The notes under the pieces were generated by a model. That model saw nothing but the letters and a program-made list of their open reading frames with translations. It did not search any database and was not told the DNA's origin. From Candidatus Zixiibacteriota bacterium (GTDB taxonomy: Bacteria > Zixibacteria > MSB-5A5 > JAABVY01), in NCBI GenBank assembly GCA_014730285.1, contig WJIM01000324.1, positions 1 through 5,050 on the forward strand: DNA of 5,050 nucleotides. The letters are read 5' to 3'. Shown here one piece after another: positions 1-5,050 of this stretch; the stretch's first letter is position 1; the number at the start of each line of letters is the position of its first letter. The position numbers were made by a program, and so were the translations under genes.

Positions 1-803
1 CTGTTAATTGGCCCCGGATGCATGATCGTGTAATTCTTGTTCAGCAATTTCAACCGGTCTTTGGTAATTCCGAACAGAGTCGTGTATTCCCGGAGCGAGG
101 GAAGAAGCCCGGCCTGCTGTCGTTCACGCTGGAGCCGCAGGACATTGACAACATCAGCGCCGTCAAGAGCCTCATCCAGGTTATGGTAAACATCCACCCC
201 CATCTTCTCCACCTCATGGGGGAGAAGTGTGGTCGGTCCGCAGATCGCGACTGAGGCGCCCAATGTTTTCAGTCCCCAGATATTGGAGCGGGCCACACGT
301 GAATGCAGGATGTCGCCCAAAATCACCACACGCAATCCCTTGATTTTGCCATAGCGCTCCTTGATCGAGTACATATCCAGAAGCGCCTGGGTGGGATGTT
401 CATGAGAACCGTCCCCGGCATTTATAACAGTCGAACTTGCGAACTTGGTCAGGTAGTGCGGAGCGCCTACCGAGGAATGCCTGATTACGATCATATCGAT
501 TTTCAATGCCTCGATATTTCTGACAGTATCCTTCAGGCTCTCGCCTTTGGATACCGAAGAGCCCTTGGCGGCAAAGTTCAATGTGTCCGCCGAAAGCCGT
601 TTTTCAGCCAGCTCGAAGGAAAGCCGTGTTCGTGTCGAGGGCTCATAGAAGAGGTTGACCACTGTCACACCACGCAAGGGCGGCACTTTTTTGACCGGCC
701 GTTCGATAACCTCCTTGAAGGATTTGGCCGTGTTCAGGATCAATTCCAGATCCTTCTTTGAGACACCTTCAAGGCCGAGAAGATGTTTTATTTTCAATCC
801 CAT
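1..803 (-). CDS. pyrB: Aspartate carbamoyltransferase catalytic chain, 3' end missing
   Basis: Catalyses the first committed step of de novo pyrimidine synthesis, carbamoyl phosphate + L-aspartate to N-carbamoyl-L-aspartate, in the cytoplasm. The 267 complete codons in the window read without interruption. The carbamoyl-phosphate loop FYEPSTRTRLSFE (about 52-64) is intact. The mobile SVSKGES loop follows with its lysine at 86, then IRHS (R108), HEHPTQALLD (134-143), GDILHSRVARS (163-173), VLRLQRER (221-228) and HPGPIN just before the window edge. These match the catalytic residues of the family and resemble the Bacillus-type enzyme. Family members are about 300-310 residues, so some 40 residues are missing beyond position 1. 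The ATG shares one base with the pyrR stop (TAATG), and a G-rich AAGGGGG about 7 bases upstream can serve as ribosome binding site. It is co-transcribed with pyrR. Whether a regulatory PyrI chain exists cannot be seen. Identification is very secure. Confidence 0.98.
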   Translation of the reverse strand, partial: MGLKIKHLLGLEGVSKKDLELILNTAKSFKEVIERPVKKVPPLRGVTVVNLFYEPSTRTRLSFELAEKRLSADTLNFAAKGSSVSKGESLKDTVRNIEALKIDMIVIRHSSVGAPHYLTKFASSTVINAGDGSHEHPTQALLDMYSIKERYGKIKGLRVVILGDILHSRVARSNIWGLKTLGASVAICGPTTLLPHEVEKMGVDVYHNLDEALDGADVVNVLRLQRERQQAGLLPSLREYTTLFGITKDRLKLLNKNYTIMHPGPIN

Positions 804-1396
804 TATTTAGCCCCCTTCTTCTTTGCTTTTTTCCCTGCTTTGGTTTTTCGTTTGGGCTGAGAGGCTATGCTGACAGAGTCCTCTTTGTCGGTCTCTTTCA
901 GTTTGACAATCACGTCATCATCACGGTTGGTGGGAAGATTCTTGCCGACATAGTCCGGTTTTATGGGAAGTTCCCGGTGTCCTCTGTCGACCAGTACCGC
1001 AAGCTGAATCGCGCGCGGCCGCCCGAAATCGGAGAGCTGGTTGAGCGCAGCGCGAATAGTGCGTCCGGTAAAAAGGACGTCATCTACCAGCACCACGATC
1101 TTGTCCTGCAAGTCGAAGATAATTTCGGTCTGCCGGATTTCCGGCTGGTCGAGCTTGATATGGATATCATCCCGGTAGAAGTTGATATCCATATAACCAA
1201 CCGGGAGCTTGATACCCTCGTTTTCATAGATAATTTTAGCCAGGCGGTCAGCCAGTATGTCTCCTCGTGCACGGATACCGATCAGGGCCAGATTTTTCCC
1301 CTCGTTATTGCGTTCCAGTATCTCGTGCCCGATTCGCACCAGCGCACGCCTGATTTGAGTCGAGCTTAGTACCTGTAATGGTTTAGCTGATGGCAA
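803..1396 (-). CDS. pyrR: Bifunctional pyr operon regulator / uracil phosphoribosyltransferase PyrR
   Basis: PyrR-family protein of 197 residues. In this family UMP/UTP-bound PyrR binds pyr leader RNA and promotes termination, and many members also convert uracil + PRPP to UMP. Visible are RRALVRIGHEILERN near the N-terminus, GIRARG (40-45), MDINFYRDD (about 69-77), the PRPP-binding loop VVLVDDVLFTGRT (101-113), VDRGHRELPI (136-145) and YVGKNLPT (149-156). All are hallmarks of PyrR rather than Upp. I chose the TTG at 1396 because GGAGG (1402-1406) lies 5 bases upstream of it. A TTG at 1408 is in frame but overlaps that ribosome binding site, and a GTG at 1400-1402 has no site of its own. The common core ends near 175; the last 20 or so residues form a lysine-rich tail (KRKTKAGKKAKKKGAK) that Bacillus PyrR lacks. 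The gene is first in the operon, behind a leader with a terminator, and overlaps pyrB by one base. Confidence 0.96.
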   Translation of the reverse strand: MPSAKPLQVLSSTQIRRALVRIGHEILERNNEGKNLALIGIRARGDILADRLAKIIYENEGIKLPVGYMDINFYRDDIHIKLDQPEIRQTEIIFDLQDKIVVLVDDVLFTGRTIRAALNQLSDFGRPRAIQLAVLVDRGHRELPIKPDYVGKNLPTNRDDDVIVKLKETDKEDSVSIASQPKRKTKAGKKAKKKGAK

Positions 1397-1401
1397 TGTC
1401 A

Positions 1402-1406
1402 CCTCC
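1402..1406 (-). promoter_or_regulatory. Ribosome binding site of pyrR
   Basis: GGAGG on the minus strand, 5 bases before the TTG at 1396. It decides the pyrR start and rules out the in-frame TTG at 1408, which overlaps it. It directly follows the eight-T tract of the leader terminator, so any RNA polymerase that passes the terminator immediately exposes it. Its complement CCUCC also occurs in the 5' arm of the terminator hairpin (1431-1435), so it could be masked by alternative pairing. Confidence 0.8.
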
Positions 1407-1438
1407 AAAAAAAATACCCTCCCGATCCGTGGAGGGTA
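1407..1438 (-). terminator. Intrinsic terminator in the pyr leader (attenuator)
   Basis: On the minus strand TACCCTCC (1438-1431) pairs perfectly with GGAGGGTA (1422-1415) around an 8-base loop. It is followed by eight Ts (1414-1407), and one A-T pair with the first T (1439/1414) can extend the stem. This is a textbook Rho-independent terminator, oriented only for the pyrR direction. It lies between the promoter and pyrR, not after a gene, so its role must be premature, conditional termination of the pyrR-pyrB message. The structure is directly visible; control by PyrR is inferred from the family and position. Confidence 0.9.
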
Positions 1439-1483
1439 TAGTTAATTTATTTGTGAATTCGATAATCTGCATTTTTTGTAAAG

Positions 1484-1516
1484 CCTTTGCCGGTCTCTCG
1501 GGGCCGGATTAAAAGG
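1484..1516 (-). promoter_or_regulatory. Candidate PyrR-binding (anti-antiterminator) hairpin in the pyr leader
   Basis: On the minus strand CCTTT (1516-1512) pairs with AAAGG (1488-1484). After an internal loop (TAAT on one side, C on the other), CCGG (1507-1504) pairs with CCGG (1493-1490), closing the loop CCCCGAGAGA. Bacillus PyrR sites have a lower stem, an asymmetric internal bulge, and an upper stem-loop of consensus ARUCCNGNGAGGYU. Here GGCCCCGAGAGACC aligns with that consensus: the CC, the G and the GAG core are kept, and the closing A-U pair is replaced by G-C, a pairing-preserving change. The GCAAAGG that follows also resembles the typical 3' flank. It sits just after the predicted transcription start and ahead of the terminator and pyrR, as in known PyrR leaders. 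Loop differences and the lack of an obvious antiterminator keep this below certainty. Confidence 0.65.
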
Positions 1517-1530
1517 TTAAAGCCGGTGGG

Positions 1531-1559
1531 ATTATAGGACAGTAAAATATCCGTGTCAA
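1531..1559 (-). promoter_or_regulatory. Consensus sigma70-type promoter of pyrR-pyrB
   Basis: On the minus strand TTGACA (1559-1554) and TATAAT (1536-1531) are separated by exactly 17 bases. Both hexamers match the bacterial housekeeping consensus perfectly. The predicted start is a G near 1524, giving a leader of about 128 bases to the pyrR TTG. A very strong promoter followed by an attenuator is the usual pyr design, where control acts after initiation. Confidence 0.88.
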
Positions 1560-1573
1560 GGTTTTAATAAAAA

Positions 1574-1638
1574 TTAACTTTTAAGGACTAAGGTGTATAA
1601 ATTCTTAGGTTGACTAAATTAGTGGATTTCAATATTTT
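1574..1638 (+). promoter_or_regulatory. Possible promoter(s) for the flippase-like operon
   Basis: Two weak candidates lie in this AT-rich stretch. TTAACT (1574-1579), 16 bases and TATAAA (1596-1601) would start transcription near 1608, leaving an untranslated leader of about 40 bases. TTGACT (1610-1615), 17 bases and TATTTT (1633-1638) would start near 1645, only about three bases before the ATG at 1648. The first lies back to back with the pyr promoter on the other strand. AT-rich DNA often yields such matches by chance, so neither is firm, but some promoter must lie between 1560 and 1647 unless transcription enters from elsewhere. Confidence 0.35.
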
Positions 1639-1647
1639 GCCCGGAAT

Positions 1648-2598
1648 ATGCCTGATAAAAGTCCAAAGAGAGTTATCATCCGGCTGATTAAGTATATCTT
1701 AATTACGCTTATACTCTATTTTATTTATAAGCAGATCAGCTCTCAATGGGAGCAGGTGCAGGCGTACGAATGGAAAATTAACTGGCTGACATTTGCAGCC
1801 TCCATTGTAATACTCTGGATCGGACTTTTTATCAAGAGCGCATCACTTAAGCTGATATTATCATCCTTCAATGTCGAGCTGCCGATTTTGCGGGCATTCC
1901 GCATAATGTATCTCTCCAATCTCGGCAGGTATGTACCCGGCAAGGTGGTGCAGTTTATCGGAATCATGTATCTGGCGAAACAGGATGGTATCAAGGAGGA
2001 TGTTGCCATCACCTCTTTCTTTCTTTACCAGATATTCGATACATGCGCCGGTATATTTGTGGTATTCATATCGTTCTTTCTTCTGGGGCTTTCATACGAC
2101 AACATTTCTCAATACCTGCCGGTCATTATTATTCTGGGGGTTTTAATCGTGTTCACGATGATAATACTTATGCGCCCTGAGTATCTCGCCAAGGTCATGA
2201 ATTTTGTCAGGGTGCGCTTTAAACGGCCACTGGTTGAATTTAAACTTCAAAAAAGTATTGGTTTAAAGCTGCTATTTATATATTTTGCCGTCTGGATAAT
2301 TTTCGGAGTTTCTTTCTACCTGTTCATTCAAGCAGTTACTGAGGCTCCTTCTGATTATTTTATCGAGTCGTGTTTTATATATACCGCCTCATACCTGATC
2401 GGCTACTGGGCGTTATTTGCGCCGGGGGGGATTGGTGTACGTGAGGGCGTCATGGGCGCACTTCTTTATGAACTGGGCGGATTTGTTGAATCGGTGGCCT
2501 ATGTTGTCGGGCTTGCCTCGCGGCTCTGGTTTATGATAGGTGAGATCACGATAACCGTTTGGGCGCTTTTAGTGAGGTCGAAAAAAACACATGGCTAA
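1648..2598 (+). CDS. UPF0104 / LPG synthase transmembrane-region family protein (flippase-like)
   Basis: Polytopic inner-membrane protein of 316 residues from the family of the membrane half of lysylphosphatidylglycerol synthase, without the aminoacyl-transferase domain. Hydrophobic segments lie at roughly 12-30, 45-65, 121-147, 155-175, 206-230, 240-258 and 283-308. The two family signatures are present: SNLGRYVPGKVVQ (90-102) and APGGIGVREGVMG (258-270). Stand-alone members are generally taken to move or handle lipids or lipid-linked sugars across the membrane; no substrate can be read from this sequence. The ATG at 1648 is the only usable start, because an in-frame stop lies at 1615-1617 and the next methionine is residue 87. 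No good Shine-Dalgarno site precedes it. Its last 8 bases overlap the start of the YfhO gene, so the two form an operon. Family is secure; function is inferred. Confidence 0.92.
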   Translation: MPDKSPKRVIIRLIKYILITLILYFIYKQISSQWEQVQAYEWKINWLTFAASIVILWIGLFIKSASLKLILSSFNVELPILRAFRIMYLSNLGRYVPGKVVQFIGIMYLAKQDGIKEDVAITSFFLYQIFDTCAGIFVVFISFFLLGLSYDNISQYLPVIIILGVLIVFTMIILMRPEYLAKVMNFVRVRFKRPLVEFKLQKSIGLKLLFIYFAVWIIFGVSFYLFIQAVTEAPSDYFIESCFIYTASYLIGYWALFAPGGIGVREGVMGALLYELGGFVESVAYVVGLASRLWFMIGEITITVWALLVRSKKTHG

Positions 2599-5050
2599 GA
2601 AAAAGAAGAAAAAAACGGTATCTCAAGCCCCCAAGGCACAGCTTGCACCTCAGCCGGGAGGACTTGAGAATATTCTTAAAAGCAGATACTACGTTCTCTA
2701 TTATGCGGCTTTCATTTTTGTGCTGACAATTATTCTTTTCAATGAATTCGTTTTCTCCAATAAATTTTTATTTTCATCGGACTTTATAAATGCAAGCTGC
2801 TATTTCCGCGAATTCTGGAAAGAGCATCTAGGCTTTCCCTTTGGGGTACCTTTGTGGAGCCCGATGATATTCGGCGGGATGCCGTTTGTGGATGCGTTTC
2901 ATTCGGATATCTTCTATCCGCTTACCTATCCGTTCAAGCTTATCATGTCGATACCGCGCGCATTCGGATGGTCGATGCTTTTTCATGTATTTCTCTCCGG
3001 GCTGTTTATGTATGCCTGCGCCCGGACATTCAAGCTCTCCAGGCTGGCGGCATCGTTTGCCGGAATATTCTATATGTTCGCGCCGTACCTGGTGTCGATG
3101 GTTCAACCCGGACATGACGGCAAGATGTATGTCACCGCTTTGTTTCCTCTGGCCATGCTCTTTCTGGAAAGGGCAATGAACGATCATAAATTCCTCGATT
3201 TCACCCTGCTGGGTGCGGTGGTCGGAATGATTGTACTCACGCCTCATCCGCAGATGTCTTATTTCATGCTCTGGGCGGTTGGATTTTATTTCGGCTTCAG
3301 GATTATATTCAAACTGATCGAAAGGAAAAATGTCGTGGCTGTGATAAAGCCGGGGGCGCTTTTTGTGATGGCAATCGTCCTGGGCCTGTTTGTTTCGGCC
3401 ATTCAGTTTTATCCATCCTATAAATACGTTAAGGAATATTCGCCTCGTGCAATCGAGGAGGATGAGGATGAGATGACCGAGGCTCAGCGGTATGCTTACG
3501 CCACAAGCTGGTCGATGAATTCGGGTGAGCTGGTTTCGCAGTTTATTCCGAATTTCATTGGCAATAATGCTCGTAAATTCACTCCCACGGGAGAATCTCA
3601 GCCGACCTATTGGGGCCAGAATGCCTTTAAGGATAATACCGAATACATTGGAATTCTTCCCATCTTTTTTGGACTGATTGCAATTGTATTCGTACGCAAT
3701 AGGCGAACATGGTTCTTTATGGCATTGGGGGCTTTTGCCCTGGTATATGCCCTGGGCGGCTCCACGCCTCTGTATAAAATTTTCTATCATCTTATTCCGA
3801 ATGTGAAGCATCTTCGGGCGCCGTCGATGATTATGTTTATCTTCTCGTTCTCTTTCTGCCTGCTGGCGGGGTACGGGATTGATTATCTCCGAAAGGAACT
3901 GCCAAAATTGAAGGAAGCCGCAAAGAAAAAAGTATTTTTATTCTCTTCAATTGCTGCGGGCATTTATGCTTTTCTGGCGATCATTTTCACTCTGGCAGGC
4001 AAAGGCATAATCAGTACATTTCTTTCGATTTTTAATTCCGATGCTCCCGATGCGATTCTGGGTTATCGCGCCTTCCCGAATGTCGGCGATATCGTGATCG
4101 GTCTCTGGATTCTGGCGGTGATATTCGTCCTAATTTGGCTGATTATTAAATCTTATGGCAATCGGACGATCGGCTTATGGGCGCTGGGGATTATTATCTT
4201 CTTTGGAATCGCTGATGCCTGGCGTATGGACTTCAAATTTTTGACCACTACCAGCCAGGAGCAATATTTTGCCGAGAATAACATTGTCAGGAAAATGAAA
4301 AACACGGATGAGCCTTATGTCGACCGTCTGCTTGACGCTGACAGAGGTGTGCTTCGCAACTCCAACTATTTCGCCTATCATGATATCCCTATGATGTTCG
4401 GGTATCACGGCAACCAGATGAAAATCTATGACCAGTACTGGTTCCGTCAGGGGAAATCGAACGACCACTCATTCATATTTCGTGTGGAGAGCGACCGGCA
4501 GCAGGGGAACCAGGGTAATATGGTATGGATGAATATGCCCTTTATCGGGATGGCCGGTGTTAAATATCTGGTTACCGACTATATGACCAACCTCGGCGCT
4601 TACGCTGACAGCCTTACACAGGTTTCGAGCAACCAGGAAATACAGGCTGACGGTTTGATTCTATATGAATTCCCAGAGCACTTCAAGCGCGTGCGGCTCT
4701 ATCATGATTTCGTACTGCGCGATGATCATAAGGATGCGCTGGAATTCATGCGGCAGCTTCAGCATGACTGGACCAGGCAGGTTGTTCTGGAAACAGATCC
4801 CGGAATCGTTGGAGATTCGGCTGCAAATACCGAGGGCGAGTTCGCTGAAATCGTGTCCTTCGATATGGACGAGATCGTAATCAATGCGAAATCGAACAGC
4901 GACGGCATCGTTTACCTTGCCGGATGCTACTACCCGTCATGGAAGGCTTATGTCGATGGGGAGAAGAGCGAGGTTCTTCTGGCCAATGCCGCCTTCAGGG
5001 GCGTGGTTATCCCGGAAGGGGAACATGAAGTCATTTTCAAATATGAGTCC
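2591..5050 (+). CDS. YfhO family membrane protein (putative GT-C glycosyltransferase), 3' end missing
   Basis: The frame is open for 820 codons from the ATG at 2591 to the window edge, with no stop or frameshift. After a KKKKKK cytoplasmic start (3-8) comes a first membrane helix (about 33-53). A periplasmic loop with SSD (D64, candidate catalytic acid of the GT-C fold), LWSPMIFGGMPF and HSD follows. Many helices run to about 543, with PGHDGK (173-178), YSPRA (283-287), GGSTPLYKIFYHLIPN (389-404) and RAPSM (409-413). A soluble region (about 545-820) ends in CYYPSWKAYVDGEK (779-792) and ANAAFRGVVIPEGEH. This architecture and the tail motif are typical of YfhO. In Bacillus subtilis and Listeria, YfhO adds sugars to lipoteichoic acid from a polyprenyl-phosphate donor; in a Gram-negative cell the acceptor is unknown. 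The nearest purine-rich site (GAGG, 2574-2577) is 13 bases before the ATG, so translation probably depends on coupling to the upstream gene. Only a short C-terminal end should be missing. Confidence 0.93.
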   Translation, partial: MAKKKKKKTVSQAPKAQLAPQPGGLENILKSRYYVLYYAAFIFVLTIILFNEFVFSNKFLFSSDFINASCYFREFWKEHLGFPFGVPLWSPMIFGGMPFVDAFHSDIFYPLTYPFKLIMSIPRAFGWSMLFHVFLSGLFMYACARTFKLSRLAASFAGIFYMFAPYLVSMVQPGHDGKMYVTALFPLAMLFLERAMNDHKFLDFTLLGAVVGMIVLTPHPQMSYFMLWAVGFYFGFRIIFKLIERKNVVAVIKPGALFVMAIVLGLFVSAIQFYPSYKYVKEYSPRAIEEDEDEMTEAQRYAYATSWSMNSGELVSQFIPNFIGNNARKFTPTGESQPTYWGQNAFKDNTEYIGILPIFFGLIAIVFVRNRRTWFFMALGAFALVYALGGSTPLYKIFYHLIPNVKHLRAPSMIMFIFSFSFCLLAGYGIDYLRKELPKLKEAAKKKVFLFSSIAAGIYAFLAIIFTLAGKGIISTFLSIFNSDAPDAILGYRAFPNVGDIVIGLWILAVIFVLIWLIIKSYGNRTIGLWALGIIIFFGIADAWRMDFKFLTTTSQEQYFAENNIVRKMKNTDEPYVDRLLDADRGVLRNSNYFAYHDIPMMFGYHGNQMKIYDQYWFRQGKSNDHSFIFRVESDRQQGNQGNMVWMNMPFIGMAGVKYLVTDYMTNLGAYADSLTQVSSNQEIQADGLILYEFPEHFKRVRLYHDFVLRDDHKDALEFMRQLQHDWTRQVVLETDPGIVGDSAANTEGEFAEIVSFDMDEIVINAKSNSDGIVYLAGCYYPSWKAYVDGEKSEVLLANAAFRGVVIPEGEHEVIFKYES

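Noticed and set aside
303..1369. Two plus-strand open frames (303-761 and 758-1369)
   Set aside because: They are antisense to pyrB and pyrR, which carry intact catalytic motifs on the minus strand. The plus-strand translations show no family signature.
1397..1408. Longer PyrR starting at the TTG at 1408, or at a GTG at 1402
   Set aside because: The TTG at 1408 overlaps the GGAGG ribosome binding site, and both alternatives would have only the terminator T tract upstream. The TTG at 1396 has proper spacing, and PyrR homologues have short N-termini.
1415..1440. Terminator acting on plus-strand transcription
   Set aside because: The stem is symmetrical, but on the plus strand it is followed by TAGTTAATTTATT and not a continuous T run, and no plus-strand gene ends before it.
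2828..3811. Long open frame (327 codons) on the minus strand
   Set aside because: It lies wholly antisense to the YfhO gene, whose protein shows family motifs throughout. The antisense translation is rich in His, Arg and Gln with no recognisable domain, as expected of a shadow frame.
2591..5050. Frameshift or pseudogene in the YfhO gene
   Set aside because: Codon-by-codon reading gave an unbroken frame with conserved motifs from the first loop to the C-terminal YYPSWKAYVDG region. It lacks a stop only because the window ends.

Overview
The window carries the 5' part of a pyrimidine operon on the minus strand (pyrR then pyrB, reading towards position 1) and, divergent from it, a two-gene membrane-protein operon on the plus strand: a UPF0104/LPG-synthase-type flippase-like protein followed by a YfhO-family protein. 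pyrB is cut by the left edge and the YfhO gene by the right edge. The rest is a 251-base divergent intergenic region (about 1397-1647), the most informative non-coding part of the window. No rRNA, tRNA, CRISPR array, transposon or phage gene was seen.

Organism (inference): a bacterium using standard sigma70-type promoters and Shine-Dalgarno sites, with moderate GC and mixed AT-rich and GC-rich codons. The flippase-like + YfhO pair and PyrR-controlled pyrB would fit an environmental bacterium of the FCB group (for example Zixibacteria or relatives), but nothing here fixes the phylum.

Minus strand: an exact-consensus promoter (TTGACA, 17-base spacer, TATAAT; 1531-1559) should start transcription near 1524. 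The leader of about 128 bases contains a hairpin resembling the PyrR-binding (anti-antiterminator) element of Bacillus pyr operons (1484-1516). A strong intrinsic terminator follows (1407-1438), and its U-tract abuts the pyrR ribosome binding site. This is a self-regulating pyr attenuator in layout: PyrR with UMP would bind the leader and favour termination before pyrR-pyrB. pyrR and pyrB overlap by one base (TAATG), so they are co-transcribed and probably translationally coupled. pyrC would commonly come next, beyond the window.

Plus strand: the 316-residue flippase-like gene starts at 1648 with no convincing Shine-Dalgarno site. A possible promoter ends so close to the ATG that the message could be leaderless. 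The YfhO gene begins inside its last codons (8-base overlap). Both proteins are polytopic inner-membrane proteins of families linked to lipid-linked sugar or phospholipid handling, so a joint role in cell-envelope glycosylation is plausible but unproven.

Most of the window is ordinary. The points that merit a second look are the pyr leader (including a terminator-spanning small open frame and an alternative pairing with the ribosome binding site), the lysine-rich tail of PyrR, a 12-base inverted repeat inside pyrR, and the flippase/YfhO pair.
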